From assembly GCF_014639655.1 (NCBI RefSeq), contig NZ_BMGB01000001.1, forward strand, positions 992,001 to 1,056,000: a stretch of DNA of 64,000 nucleotides, written 5' to 3'. The notes under the pieces are model-generated. The model saw only the letters and a program-made list of their open reading frames with translations, had not been told where the DNA came from and did no database searches. Below, piece by piece: positions 25,210 through 34,722 of the stretch. Position 1 is the first letter of the stretch, and every line of letters starts with the position of its first letter. Position numbers and translations under genes: made by a program. The DNA is from Conyzicola nivalis (lineage in GTDB: Bacteria; Actinomycetota; Actinomycetes; Actinomycetales; Microbacteriaceae).

Positions 25210-25689
25210 TCAGGCGTGGACCGGAACCGGCACGATCTCTTCGAGGGCGGCGCGGTACTCCTCGATCGAACGCGGCTCGCCCGGCGCGGTGATGAAGCTC
25301 GCGCGGATGATGCCATTGATGTCGATGAGGAAGGTCGCGCGGTTCGCGTAGCCCTTCTCCTCGAGGAACACGCCGTACTCCTTGGCGACGGCGCCGTGCG
25401 GCCAGAAGTCGGCCAGCAGGGTGAAGTCGTAGCCCTCGGCCTCGGCGAACGCGCGGAGCGTCGCCTTGGAGTCGGCGGAGATGCCGATCAGCTCGACGCC
25501 GTTGCTCTTGAACATGGCGAGGTTCTCGCTCAGTCCGCAGAGCTCGCTGGTGCAGGTCGAGGAGAAGGCGAGGGGGAAGAAGACCAGTGCGACCGGCTTC
25601 TTTCCCTTGAATTCTCCGAGTCGAACGTGCTCGCCGAACTGGTTGGCGAGTTCAAAGTCGGGTGCCTGGGTGTCGTTCTCCAGAGCCAT
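25210..25689 (-). CDS. Peroxiredoxin, AhpE/BCP type
   Basis: 159 residues with the thioredoxin-like peroxiredoxin fold. The active site reads FFPLAFSSTCTSELC: C46 is the peroxidatic cysteine in the PxxxTxxC motif and C51 is a possible resolving cysteine. The FxxCTxELC arrangement is that of actinobacterial AhpE. It reduces hydrogen peroxide and organic hydroperoxides in the cytosol. The ATG is preceded by AAAGGA. It is divergent from aceE with 218 nt between starts. Confidence 0.92.
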   Translation of the reverse strand: MALENDTQAPDFELANQFGEHVRLGEFKGKKPVALVFFPLAFSSTCTSELCGLSENLAMFKSNGVELIGISADSKATLRAFAEAEGYDFTLLADFWPHGAVAKEYGVFLEEKGYANRATFLIDINGIIRASFITAPGEPRSIEEYRAALEEIVPVPVHA

Positions 25690-25907
25690 GATTGCGTCCT
25701 TTCGTGCCCGGCTAACAACGTCGAGCAAACACGATTGGTTATCCTACGCTCGCTCCAGCCAAATGCGCAGATTGACGCAATTGCGCGTGCCAGCCGGAAC
25801 CTCTCGCGATGCATAGAATGTTCTGGCGTAGTCCTACAAAACCGGCAGCGTAATCCTTGCTCGACGGCGGCTCGCACGATCTGACTCAACCCAGGAAGAG
25901 GTCAACG

Positions 25908-28634
25908 GTGACGGTTAACGACCAGGATCCATACTCGGTGAACAACATCGACGGAGACCCTGAGGAGACCGCCGAGTGGCAAGAATCACTCGACGCCCTC
26001 GTCGAAGCTCACGGACACCAGCGTGCTCGCGAGATCATGCTGAGCCTTCTCAAGCGTTCCAAGGAACTCCACCTGGGCGTGCCGATGGTGCCGACGACGG
26101 ACTACCTCAACACGATCGCACCCGAGAACGAGCCCGAGTTCCCGGGCAACGAAGACCTCGAACGCCGCTACCGCGCCTGGATCCGCTGGAACGCGGCGAT
26201 CACGGTGCACCGCGCGCAGCGCCCCGGCATCGGTGTCGGCGGCCATATCTCGACCTACGCGTCATCCGCAGCTCTGTATGAGGTCGGACACAACCACTTC
26301 TTCCGCGGCCACGACGCGCCCGGCGGCGCCGACCAGGTGTTCTACCAGGGTCACGCCTCCCCCGGCATGTACGCCCGCGCCTTCCTCGAGGGACGCCTGT
26401 CGACCGACCAGCTCGACGGCTTCCGCCAGGAGAAGTCGCACTTCACCGGCGGCCTCTCGAGCTACCCGCACCCCCGCCTTATGCCCGACTTCTGGCAGTT
26501 CCCGACCGTGTCGATGGGCCTCGGCCCGATCAACGCGATCTACCAGGCGCAGGCGAACCGCTACCTCACCAACCGCGGCATCAGAGACGCCTCGGACCAG
26601 CAGGTCTGGGCGTTCCTGGGCGACGGCGAGATGGACGAGGTCGAGAGCCGCGGCGCCCTGCAGTGGGCCGCCAACGAGGGTCTCGACAACCTCAACTTCG
26701 TCATCAACGCGAACCTGCAGCGCCTCGACGGGCCCGTGCGCGGAAACGGCAAGATCATCCAGGAGCTGGAGAGCTTCTTCCGCGGTGCCGGCTGGAACGT
26801 CATCAAGGTGGTCTGGGGCCGCGAGTGGGACGACCTGCTCAAGAACGACACCGAGGGCGCCCTGCGCGACCTGATGAACCGCACCCCCGACGGCGACTAC
26901 CAGACCTACAAGGCCGAGAGCGGCGCCTACGTGCGCGAGAACTTCTTCGGTCGCGACCCCCGCACGCTCGAGATGGTCAAGGACTACTCCGACGAGCAGA
27001 TCTGGAACCTCAAGCGCGGCGGCCACGACTACCGCAAGGTCTACGCGGCCTTCAAGGCGGCGACCGAGCACAAGGGCCAGCCGACCGTCATCATCGCGAA
27101 GACGGTCAAGGGCTACGGCCTCGGCCCGTCGTTCGAGGGCCGCAACGCGACCCACCAGATGAAGAAGCTGACGCTCGACAACCTCAAGCAGTTCCGCGAC
27201 GAGATGCGCATCCCGATCACCGACGCGGCCCTCGAAGAGAACCCGTACCAGCCGCCGTACTACACCCCCGGTGAGAACGACGAGGCGATCCAGTACATGC
27301 ACGAGCGCCGCCGCGCGCTCGGCGGCTACCTGCCCGAGCGCCGGTCGAAGTACACCCAGATCGCCCTCCCAGAGGAGTCGGCCTGGGACATCGCGAAGAA
27401 GGGTTCGGGCAAGCAGGAGATCGCCACCACCATGGCGTTCGCCAGACTGCTGAAAGACATGCTGCGCGCCAAGGACTTCGGCCACCGCATCGTGCCGATC
27501 ATCCCCGACGAGGCACGCACCTTCGGCATGGACGCGTACTTCCCGACCGCCAAGATCTACAACCCGAACGGGCAGAACTACACGTCGGTCGACCGCGAAC
27601 AGCTGCTCGCCTACAAGGAAAGCCCGCAGGGCCAGATCGTGCACGTCGGCATCAACGAGGCGGGCGCCTTCTCGGCGTTCACCGCGGCCGGAACCTCGTA
27701 CGCGACGAACGGCGAGCCGCTCATCCCGGTCTACGTCTTCTACTCGATGTTCGGCTTCCAGCGCACCGGCGACGCCATGTGGGCAGCCGGCGACCAGATG
27801 GCCCGCGGGTTCATCATGGGCGCCACCGCGGGACGCACGACACTGACCGGCGAAGGCCTGCAGCACGCCGACGGTCACTCGCTGCTGCTCGCCTCGACCA
27901 ACCCCGCCGTGGTGTCCTACGACCCCGCCTACGGCTACGAGATCGGCGCGATCGTCAAGGCCGGCCTCGAGCGCATGTACGGCGGAACGCACCCCGACCC
28001 GAACGTCATGTACTACATCACGCTCTACAACGAGCCGCTGCAGCAGCCCGCCGTCCCCGAGAACTTCGACGAGGAGGGCGCCCTCCGCGGCCTCTACCTG
28101 CTGAAGACCGGTGAGACCGAGGGTCCGAAGGTCCAGCTGCTGGCCTCCGGTGTCGCGGTTCCGTGGGCGCTCGAGGCCCAGCACCTGCTCGCGCAGGACT
28201 GGGGTGTCTCGGCGGACGTCTGGTCGGTCACCTCGTGGACCGAGCTGCGTCGCGAGGGCCTCGCGGCCGAGGAACACAACTTCCTCTACCCGAAGGAGGA
28301 GCGCTGGATCCCCTATGTGACGAGCAAGCTGTCGCGCACCCAGGGTCCGTTCATCGCGACGACCGACTACATGCACGCCGTTCCCGACCAGATCCGCCAG
28401 TTCGTTCCCGGCGACTTTGCGACGCTCGGCGCCGACGACTTCGGTTTCAGCGACACCCGCGCCGCGGCACGCCGCTACTTCAAGATCGACGGTCCCTCCA
28501 TGGTCGTGCGCGCGCTCGAATCGCTCGTGCGCCGCGGCGAGATGGACTCCTCGGTTCCGGCCGAGGCGATCGAGAAGTACCGCCTGCTCGACGTCAACGC
28601 CGGCACCACCGGCAACGCCGGCGGCGAAAGCTAA
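25908..28634 (+). CDS. aceE: Pyruvate dehydrogenase E1 component, homodimeric type
   Basis: 908 residues, the normal size for homodimeric AceE. It begins with GTG after AGGAAGAGG; an in-frame ATG at 25857 is rejected. Visible features include the thiamine diphosphate/Mg2+ motif [23 protein letters not shown] (about 240-265), the histidine-containing [10 protein letters not shown] region and FAR..KD transketolase central-domain sequence. The enzyme decarboxylates pyruvate and passes the acetyl group to the E2 lipoyl domain, giving acetyl-CoA. E2 and E3 genes are not in the window. It is followed after 2 nt by the PucR-type regulator and then FAS II genes, linking acetyl-CoA supply to fatty acid synthesis. 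Confidence 0.96.
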   Translation: MTVNDQDPYSVNNIDGDPEETAEWQESLDALVEAHGHQRAREIMLSLLKRSKELHLGVPMVPTTDYLNTIAPENEPEFPGNEDLERRYRAWIRWNAAITVHRAQRPGIGVGGHISTYASSAALYEVGHNHFFRGHDAPGGADQVFYQGHASPGMYARAFLEGRLSTDQLDGFRQEKSHFTGGLSSYPHPRLMPDFWQFPTVSMGLGPINAIYQAQANRYLTNRGIRDASDQQVWAFLGDGEMDEVESRGALQWAANEGLDNLNFVINANLQRLDGPVRGNGKIIQELESFFRGAGWNVIKVVWGREWDDLLKNDTEGALRDLMNRTPDGDYQTYKAESGAYVRENFFGRDPRTLEMVKDYSDEQIWNLKRGGHDYRKVYAAFKAATEHKGQPTVIIAKTVKGYGLGPSFEGRNATHQMKKLTLDNLKQFRDEMRIPITDAALEENPYQPPYYTPGENDEAIQYMHERRRALGGYLPERRSKYTQIALPEESAWDIAKKGSGKQEIATTMAFARLLKDMLRAKDFGHRIVPIIPDEARTFGMDAYFPTAKIYNPNGQNYTSVDREQLLAYKESPQGQIVHVGINEAGAFSAFTAAGTSYATNGEPLIPVYVFYSMFGFQRTGDAMWAAGDQMARGFIMGATAGRTTLTGEGLQHADGHSLLLASTNPAVVSYDPAYGYEIGAIVKAGLERMYGGTHPDPNVMYYITLYNEPLQQPAVPENFDEEGALRGLYLLKTGETEGPKVQLLASGVAVPWALEAQHLLAQDWGVSADVWSVTSWTELRREGLAAEEHNFLYPKEERWIPYVTSKLSRTQGPFIATTDYMHAVPDQIRQFVPGDFATLGADDFGFSDTRAAARRYFKIDGPSMVVRALESLVRRGEMDSSVPAEAIEKYRLLDVNAGTTGNAGGES

Positions 28635-28636
28635 CG

Positions 28637-29827
28637 GTGGCCGTCACCCCCAAGACGAAGGAGCAGACGCTCGCCTGGCTGCGCACCATTTCCGGTGAAC
28701 TGTCCACGGCGACGCTGAAGCGGCTGGACGACACGCTGCCCTGGTATGGCGACATGCCACCGGGGCGGCGGTCGGCCGTCGGTCTCGTCGCCCAGGCGGG
28801 CATCACCTCCTTCATCAGCTGGTTCGAAGACCCGAAGTCGACCCCGTGGATCGCCGCGGACGTCTTCGGGGCGGCCCCGCGCGAGCTGCTGCGTTCGGTG
28901 TCGCTGCAGCAGACTCTGCAACTGATCCGCATCACCGTCGAGGTCGTCGAGGCGCGCATCGGCCTCGGCGACGACGTGCTGCGCGAGGCGATCCTGCTCT
29001 ACTCCCGCGAGATCGCGTTCGCGTCGGCCGACGTGTACGCGCGCGCCGCGGAAGCCCGTGGCCTCTGGGACGCGCGCCTCGAGGCGCTCGTCGTCGACTC
29101 GATTCTCAGCGGAGAGTACGACAACGAGCTGCCGAGCCGCATCGCCGCCCTCGGCTGGAACGGCCACGGCGAGGTCTGCGTGCTCGTCGGCACCACGCCG
29201 CGCATCCTCGACGTCGACCAGCTGCGCCGCACCGCGCGCCACCTCGACGCCGACGTGCTCATCGGCGTGCAGGGCAACCGTCTGGTTCTCGTGATCGGAC
29301 GCTCCACCCCGATCGCGGACGAGACGGATGCCGCGACCCGGATGCCCTTCATCGAGATCGCCTCGCAGCTCGAACCCGGCTTCGGCCCCGGACACCTCGT
29401 GCTCGGTCACGAGGTCTCCACGCTCGTCGACGCGTCGAAGAGCGCGAAGGCCGCCCTCGCCGGGTTCGCCGTCGCCCGGGCCTGGCGCAACGCCCCGCGC
29501 CCGACACTCGCCGACGACCTGCTGCCCGAGCGCGCGTTCGCGGGCGACCCGCTGGCCCGTTCCACCCTCATCAACCGCATCTACCGCCCGCTGCAGCAGC
29601 ACTCCACCGAGCTGTTGTCGACGCTGTGGTGCTACCTCGACAACGGCCGGTCGCTCGAGGCGACGGCGCGCGAACTCTTCGTGCACCCGAACACCGTGCG
29701 CTACCGTCTCAAGCGCATCAGCGAGGTCATCGGCTGGGACGCCACGGGTGCCCGCGAGGCGCTCATCCTGCAGTCCGCTCTCATCATCGGGTCGATCGCG
29801 GAACCCGACGCGGCCCGCAAGCGCTGA
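28637..29827 (+). CDS. fasR: PucR/CdaR-type regulator of fatty acid synthesis, FasR-like
   Basis: 396 residues. A GGDEF-like/CdaR central domain (about 165-290) precedes the C-terminal PucR helix-turn-helix, seen as TLWCYLDNGRSLEATARELFVHPNTVRYRLKRI-type sequence ending in an IGWDATG segment. In Streptomyces a PucR-type FasR lies just upstream of fabD-fabH-acpP-fabF and activates it; size, domains and position match. It starts with GTG 2 nt after aceE, so it is likely cotranscribed with it. The name is assigned from context and domain type, not from alignment. Confidence 0.85.
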   Translation: MAVTPKTKEQTLAWLRTISGELSTATLKRLDDTLPWYGDMPPGRRSAVGLVAQAGITSFISWFEDPKSTPWIAADVFGAAPRELLRSVSLQQTLQLIRITVEVVEARIGLGDDVLREAILLYSREIAFASADVYARAAEARGLWDARLEALVVDSILSGEYDNELPSRIAALGWNGHGEVCVLVGTTPRILDVDQLRRTARHLDADVLIGVQGNRLVLVIGRSTPIADETDAATRMPFIEIASQLEPGFGPGHLVLGHEVSTLVDASKSAKAALAGFAVARAWRNAPRPTLADDLLPERAFAGDPLARSTLINRIYRPLQQHSTELLSTLWCYLDNGRSLEATARELFVHPNTVRYRLKRISEVIGWDATGAREALILQSALIIGSIAEPDAARKR

Positions 29828-29855
29828 GCCGAGTCATCCGCCCGGTCCTCTGCGT

Positions 29856-29936
29856 ACCAAATGCAGGAGATTGTCGCTCGAGTCACACTTTGAGTGCGAT
29901 CGGCGGGCCTGTTTGCCGAAATCTCCTGCATTTGGT
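29856..29936. repeat. Palindromic intergenic element with perfect 17-nt arms
   Basis: ACCAAATGCAGGAGATT (29856-29872) is the exact reverse complement of 29920-29936, with a 47-nt loop that holds a weaker internal palindrome. It lies 29 nt after the fasR stop and 33 nt before the next gene. No T-tract; it may be a repeat element or a processing site. Confidence 0.7.
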
Positions 29937-29969
29937 GCGGTCGGAGCGGGCGGGTGGCAGCATCTACGG

Positions 29970-30824
29970 GTGACAGAGGCCGGGTACCGCAGAATCGGGA
30001 TCAGAAGCGCGGATGACGCGGAGACCGTCGTCGAGGCGTTCGGGCACACCGGCCCGCAGATGCTCTTCCTGCCGGCGCTCGGCGTTCCGCTGCACTACTA
30101 CCGTCTGCTGCTCGCGCGCTGGGCCGAGCTCGGGTACCGGGTCTACGGGCTCGAGCTGCGCGGCATGCCGCAGAGTTCCACCGCCGACGTGCGCGCCAAC
30201 GACTTCGGCTACCACCACGCCCTCGCGCTCGACATCCCGGCCGCGGTCGCGGCGGCGGGCCTCGACACGCCGTTCGTGCTCGCGGGCCACAGCCTCGGCG
30301 GGCAGCTCGCGCTGCTCTACGCAGCCGCGCATCCCCGGGACGTGCGCGCGGTGGTCACCCTCGCCAGCGGGTCGAGCCACCACGGCGCCTTCGCCGCAGT
30401 GGCGCCGCGCCTGAAACGCCGCGCCCAGATCGCGACGGTGCGCACGATCTCCCGCACGCTCGGCTGGTTTCCCGGCCACCGGCTCGGCTTCGGCGGACGC
30501 CAGCCGCGCACCATGATGGCCGACTGGGGTTTCGAGGGACGCCACGGCCGGTTCGTGCTCGCCGGCAGCGACGCCGACCACGAAGCAGAACTGCGCGCGC
30601 TCGCGCTGCCCGTGCTGATGCTCTCGCTCGACGGCGACCCGATCGTGCCGCGCGTCTCGAGCGACCACCTCGGCGCGCGCGTGCCGGCGGCCGATATCAC
30701 GGCGACGCACGTGGCCCGCGCCGAGAACGAGGGCCAGCCGTTCGACCACTTCCGCTGGGCGCGGCGCACCCCCGACGCGGTGCTCGGCCCGGTCACGCGT
30801 TGGCTGGGCGAAACCCTCCGCTAG
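29970..30824 (+). CDS. Alpha/beta hydrolase
   Basis: 284 residues. The nucleophile elbow is GHSLGG (about residue 109), preceded by the oxyanion strand region LFLPALGVPLHYY and followed by DGDPIVP (acid) and a late histidine near FDHFRW. The order strand-nucleophile-acid-His fits the fold. It lies between fasR and fabD in the same direction, so it could be a lipase or thioesterase-like enzyme connected with acyl metabolism, but the substrate is unknown. The GTG start is supported by homology starting soon after; no good ribosome binding site is visible. Confidence 0.85.
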   Translation: MTEAGYRRIGIRSADDAETVVEAFGHTGPQMLFLPALGVPLHYYRLLLARWAELGYRVYGLELRGMPQSSTADVRANDFGYHHALALDIPAAVAAAGLDTPFVLAGHSLGGQLALLYAAAHPRDVRAVVTLASGSSHHGAFAAVAPRLKRRAQIATVRTISRTLGWFPGHRLGFGGRQPRTMMADWGFEGRHGRFVLAGSDADHEAELRALALPVLMLSLDGDPIVPRVSSDHLGARVPAADITATHVARAENEGQPFDHFRWARRTPDAVLGPVTRWLGETLR

Positions 30825-30828
30825 AGCC

Positions 30829-30869
30829 GTTCGACAGGACGAAACCACCACGCGAGGCGTTCAACAGGA
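30829..30869 (+). repeat. Direct repeat, 11 nt, spaced 30 nt
   Basis: GTTCGACAGGA (30829-30839) and GTTCAACAGGA (30859-30869) differ at one base. They sit directly after the hydrolase stop and partly overlap the hairpin at 30863-30904. Confidence 0.4.
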
Positions 30870-30904
30870 TGAGACGGGTGACACGAGCCGCGCCATCCTG
30901 TTTT
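30863..30904 (+). terminator. Possible Rho-independent terminator of the hydrolase gene
   Basis: AACAGGATG (30863-30871) pairs with CATCCTGTT (30894-30902) and the stem runs into TTTT. The 22-nt loop is long, which lowers confidence. Confidence 0.4.
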
Positions 30905-30910
30905 CCGTCT

Positions 30911-30975
30911 CCTGAATTTCCGAATGGCCGCGCGGATTGTGGACACTCGCCAAGGGTCGGCGCGAATGTCAGGAG
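30911..30975. repeat. Palindromic intergenic element, type B, copy 2
   Basis: CCTGAATTTCCGAA (30911-30924) is the reverse complement of the core at 1189-1202. A degraded partner arm (TCAGGAGG, about 30969-30976) gives an imperfect hairpin upstream of fabD. Confidence 0.45.
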
Positions 30976-31020
30976 GGTCGGTACAGCGGGCCGGGGCCGG
31001 CTGCTGGCAGACTAGAGCGC

Positions 31021-31944
31021 GTGATTGTTGTCGTTGCGCCCGGACAGGGCTCCCAAACTCCCGGCTTCCTCGACCCCTGGCTCGCTGAGCCGCGCTTCCG
31101 CGACCAGCTCGCCGGCCTCTCCGACGCGGCGGGCATCGACCTCGCCGCGCACGGCACCACGAGCGACGCCGACACGATCCGCGACACCGCGGTCGCCCAG
31201 CCGCTCATCGTCGCCGCGGGCCTGCTCACGCTGAGCGCCCTCTTCGCCGACGGACGCCGCGCCAAGGTCGCCGGAGTCGCCGGACACTCGGTCGGAGAGG
31301 TGACGGCCGCGGCTGCCGCCGGCATCCTGAGCGAGACGGATGCCCTAGCTTTCGTTCGCGAGCGCGGTACGGCCATGGCCGCCGCGGCTTCGCAGACCCC
31401 GACCGGCATGTCTGCCGTATTGGGCGGCGACGAAACCGAACTGCTCGCCCGGCTCGACCAGCTCGGACTCGAGCCCGCCAACTTCAACGGCGGCGGACAG
31501 ATCGTCGTGGCCGGGGCGCTCGACGCACTCGACGCCCTCAAGGACAACCCCGTCGCCGGCAGCCGCGTCATCGCGCTGCAGGTCGCCGGTGCCTTCCACA
31601 CCCGCTACATGCAGCCCGCCGTTGCGCACCTCGCCGAGTTCGCCGCCACTCTCGCGCCGCGCGACCCCACCCTGCCGATCTGGTCGAACCAGAGCGGCCA
31701 GACCGTGGCATCCGGTGCCGAGTTCCTGAGCCTCCTCGTCGGCCAGGTGTCCTCGCCCGTGCGCTGGGACAAGACGATGGCCGCCTTCGCCGAGGCCGGC
31801 GTCACGGGCATCATCGAGCTCGCGCCGGCCGGCGCGCTCACGGGACTCGCCAAGCGCGGGCTCAAGGGCGTTCCGAGCGTGGCGGTCAAGACCCCCGACG
31901 ACCTCACAGCAGCATTCGACCTGATTGACGGTAACGCAGCATGA
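31021..31944 (+). CDS. fabD: Malonyl-CoA:ACP transacylase
   Basis: 307 residues. The N-terminal APGQGSQ motif starts nearly at the GTG; the nucleophile serine is in GHSVGEVTAAAAAG (about residue 89) and the catalytic histidine in AGAFHTRYM. It transfers malonyl groups from CoA to ACP, feeding FabH and FabF. The GTG at 31021 is preferred over an in-frame ATG at 30937, whose extra residues look like translated intergenic DNA. It overlaps fabH by ATGA. Confidence 0.95.
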   Translation: MIVVVAPGQGSQTPGFLDPWLAEPRFRDQLAGLSDAAGIDLAAHGTTSDADTIRDTAVAQPLIVAAGLLTLSALFADGRRAKVAGVAGHSVGEVTAAAAAGILSETDALAFVRERGTAMAAAASQTPTGMSAVLGGDETELLARLDQLGLEPANFNGGGQIVVAGALDALDALKDNPVAGSRVIALQVAGAFHTRYMQPAVAHLAEFAATLAPRDPTLPIWSNQSGQTVASGAEFLSLLVGQVSSPVRWDKTMAAFAEAGVTGIIELAPAGALTGLAKRGLKGVPSVAVKTPDDLTAAFDLIDGNAA

Positions 31945-32945
31945 GCACCCCCACCCTGAAGCAGTCCACCGGCGCGCAGTTCACGCGCATCTACAGCTAC
32001 GGCGCCGCGCGCGGCGACCTCATCGTTCCGAACGAGGAACTCATCGGCCCGATCGACTCGAGCGACGAGTGGATCCAGCAGCGCACCGGAATCGTGACCC
32101 GCACCCGCGCCTCCCACGACCTCAGCGCCACCGACCTCGCCACGACGGCCGCCCTCGAGGCCATCGAGAAGTCGGGCGTCGCGCCCGAGCTCATCGACCT
32201 CGTGATCATCGCCACGATCAGCAACGTGCGCCAGACCCCGTCCATGGCCGCGGTCGTCGCCGACCGCGTGGGCGCCAACCCGGCCGCCGCCTACGACACC
32301 AACGCCGCGTGCGCGGGCTTCAGCTACGCCGTGACGCAGGCGGACGCCCTCATCCGTTCGGGCGCCGGACACTACGCCCTCGTCGTCGGCGCCGAGAAGC
32401 TCTCCGACGTCGTCGACCCCACCGACCGGTCGATCTCGTTCCTGCTCGGCGACGGCGCGGGCGCCGTGGTCATCGGCCCGAGCGACACCCCTGGAATCGC
32501 GGCTCCCGTCTGGGGATCCGACGGCTCGAAGGCCGACGCCGTGGGCATGAACTCGACGCTCACCCAGTTCCGCGACGGCGAGTCCGAGTGGCCGACGCTG
32601 CGCCAGGAGGGCCAGACGGTCTTCCGCTGGGCGGTGTGGGACATGGCCAAGGTCGCCAAGCAAGCCCTCGAGGCCGCGGGCATCACCTCCGCCGACCTCG
32701 CCGCCTTCATCCCGCACCAGGCCAACATGCGCATCATCGACGAGTTCGCGAAGCAGCTCGGCCTGCCCGAGCACGTCGTCATCGGCCGCGACATCGCGAC
32801 CACCGGAAACACCTCGGCCGCCTCGATTCCGCTGGCGACCCACCGGCTGTTGGCGGAGCATCCGGAGCTTTCCGGCGGCCTCGCGCTGCAGATCGGATTC
32901 GGCGCCGGCCTCGTATTCGGCGCCCAAGTCATCGTGCTCCCCTAG
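31941..32945 (+). CDS. fabH: Beta-ketoacyl-ACP synthase III
   Basis: 334 residues. The catalytic triad is visible: Cys in TNAACAGFSYA, His in FIPHQANMRI and Asn in GNTSAAS. It condenses an acyl-CoA starter with malonyl-ACP to start each fatty acid; in actinobacteria branched starters are typical, which suits the iso/anteiso lipids of this group (inference). It is translationally coupled to fabD by ATGA and followed 77 nt later by acpP. Confidence 0.96.
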   Translation: MSTPTLKQSTGAQFTRIYSYGAARGDLIVPNEELIGPIDSSDEWIQQRTGIVTRTRASHDLSATDLATTAALEAIEKSGVAPELIDLVIIATISNVRQTPSMAAVVADRVGANPAAAYDTNAACAGFSYAVTQADALIRSGAGHYALVVGAEKLSDVVDPTDRSISFLLGDGAGAVVIGPSDTPGIAAPVWGSDGSKADAVGMNSTLTQFRDGESEWPTLRQEGQTVFRWAVWDMAKVAKQALEAAGITSADLAAFIPHQANMRIIDEFAKQLGLPEHVVIGRDIATTGNTSAASIPLATHRLLAEHPELSGGLALQIGFGAGLVFGAQVIVLP

Positions 32946-33022
32946 TGCGGCGCGCCTTCAGCCACGAAACCCTGCTCTAAACTGACTCTCGGTCAAACGA
33001 CACACCCTTTAGGAGAAAAACC

Positions 33023-33271
33023 ATGGCATTGTCCACCGAAGAAGTTCTCGCCGGCCTCGCCGAGCTCGTCAACGACGAAACCGGTATCGCTACCGACTCG
33101 GTCGAACTGGACAAGTCGTTTACCGACGACCTGGACATCGACTCGATTTCGATGATGACGATCGTCGTCAACGCCGAAGAGAAGTTCGACGTCAAGATCC
33201 CCGACGAAGAGGTCAAGAACCTCAAGACCGTCGGCGACGCCGTCAGCTTCATCACCGCAGCACAGGGCTAA
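33023..33271 (+). CDS. acpP: Acyl carrier protein
   Basis: 82 residues, highly acidic, four-helix pattern. The phosphopantetheine attachment serine is S41 in DLDIDSISMM; the usual leucine after it is isoleucine, a conservative change. AGGAG at 33012-33016 is a strong ribosome binding site, and a separate promoter in the 77-nt gap is plausible because ACP is needed in high amounts. It carries growing acyl chains for FabD, FabH and FabF. Confidence 0.96.
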   Translation: MALSTEEVLAGLAELVNDETGIATDSVELDKSFTDDLDIDSISMMTIVVNAEEKFDVKIPDEEVKNLKTVGDAVSFITAAQG

Positions 33272-33369
33272 CCGCCTCCCATCCGCGGCTGGCCGGCCGC
33301 ACCGCGTCCGGCCACGCCCGCGAATGAGCTCGTGAACCCTGGGCTCGTGAACAACATAAGGATGTCGTT

Positions 33370-34617
33370 GTGACCAAAAAAATCGTCGTCACCGGAATCG
33401 GTGCCACCTCCCCCCTCGGCGGAACAGCCCCCGAGTCGTGGGCCGCCCTGCTCGCCGGTGAATCCGGCATCAGCACGATCGAGCACGAGTGGGTCGCCAA
33501 GCACGAACTGCCCGTGACCTTCGCCGGCCAGGCCAAGGTCCGCCCCGAAGAAGTTCTCGAGCGCCAGGAAGTCAAGCGCCTCGACCCCTCCAGCCAGTTC
33601 GCCCTCATTTCCGCGCGTGAGGCGTGGAAAGACGCGGGGTTGGATGACGCGGACATCGACCCCGACCGCGTGGGAGTCGACTACTCCACCGGTATCGGCG
33701 GACTGTGGACACTCCTCGACGCGTGGGACACGCTCAAGGAGAAGGGCCCGCGCCGGGTTCTGCCGATGACCATCCCGATGCTCATGCCGAACGCCGCCTC
33801 GGCCGCGATCAGCATGAACCTCGCGGCCCGCGCCTACGCCCGCACCGACGTGTCGGCCTGCGCCTCGAGCACCGAGGCCATCGCCAACGCCTACGACCAC
33901 CTGCAGAAGGGCTACGCAGACGTGGTGATCGCCGGCGGCACCGAGGCCGTCGTGCACCCGCTGCCGATCGCCGCGTTCGCCGCGATGCAGGCGCTCTCGA
34001 AGCGCAACGACGACCCGGCCACGGCTTCCCGCCCCTACGACACCAACCGCGACGGTTTCGTGCTCGGCGAGGGTGCCGGCAGCATCATCCTCGAGACCGA
34101 GGAGCACGCTCTCGCCCGCGGCGCCCGCATCTACGCGGAACTCGCCGGCGGCGGCGTGACGAGCGACTCGTACCACATCACCGCTCCCGACCCCGAGGGT
34201 GCCGGTGCGGCCCGTGCCGTCTACGCCGCCCTCGAGCAGGCCGGTGCCGGCGTCGACGACGTCATGCACATCAACGCGCACGCCACGTCCACGCCGGTCG
34301 GCGACATCGCCGAATACAAGGCGCTGCTGGCCGTGTTCGGCGAGCGGGTGCACGACATCCCCGTCTCGGCGACCAAGGCGGCCACGGGCCACCTGCTCGG
34401 CGGCACCGGTGCGCTCGAGGCGATCTTCACCATCCTCGCGCTGCACAACCGCCTCGCTCCCCCGACGATCAACCTCACCGAGCAGGATCCCGCCATCCTG
34501 CTCGATGTCGTCACAAGCCCCCGGAAGCTGCCTGCCGGCCCGCTGCTCGCGATCAGCAACTCGTTCGGCTTCGGCGGCCACAACTCGGTCGTCGCGTTCC
34601 GCAGCTACGACAACTGA
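33370..34617 (+). CDS. fabF: Beta-ketoacyl-ACP synthase II
   Basis: 415 residues. The Cys-His-His triad is seen in VSACASSTEA, NAHATSTPVGD and SFGFGGHNS. It elongates acyl-ACP by condensation with malonyl-ACP. The GTG start follows AAGGA at 33357-33361. It closes the fabD-fabH-acpP-fabF cluster; no FabG, FabA/Z or enoyl reductase is encoded here, so those steps must come from elsewhere. A GC-rich hairpin follows the stop. Confidence 0.96.
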   Translation: MTKKIVVTGIGATSPLGGTAPESWAALLAGESGISTIEHEWVAKHELPVTFAGQAKVRPEEVLERQEVKRLDPSSQFALISAREAWKDAGLDDADIDPDRVGVDYSTGIGGLWTLLDAWDTLKEKGPRRVLPMTIPMLMPNAASAAISMNLAARAYARTDVSACASSTEAIANAYDHLQKGYADVVIAGGTEAVVHPLPIAAFAAMQALSKRNDDPATASRPYDTNRDGFVLGEGAGSIILETEEHALARGARIYAELAGGGVTSDSYHITAPDPEGAGAARAVYAALEQAGAGVDDVMHINAHATSTPVGDIAEYKALLAVFGERVHDIPVSATKAATGHLLGGTGALEAIFTILALHNRLAPPTINLTEQDPAILLDVVTSPRKLPAGPLLAISNSFGFGGHNSVVAFRSYDN

Positions 34618-34650
34618 CCCGACCGCAGGTCGGGTAGGGTCGCCCCGCGA

Positions 34651-34686
34651 CCGTATCGGAACCCCCGCAACGGGGTTTCGGTACGG
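34651..34686. terminator. Hairpin between fabF and the DUF3145 gene
   Basis: CCGTATCGGAACCCC (34651-34665) pairs with GGGGTTTCGGTACGG (34672-34686) with one mismatch and a 6-nt loop. No T-tract. It separates convergent genes and probably terminates both. Confidence 0.55.
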
Positions 34687-34722
34687 GCCGCAGGCGGCCC
34701 TGCTCACCCGGCGGTTCGTTAG

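Noticed and set aside
25857-25907. Longer start for AceE at 25857
   Set aside because: The additional residues cover the ribosome binding site AGGAAGAGG of the GTG at 25908 and look non-coding.
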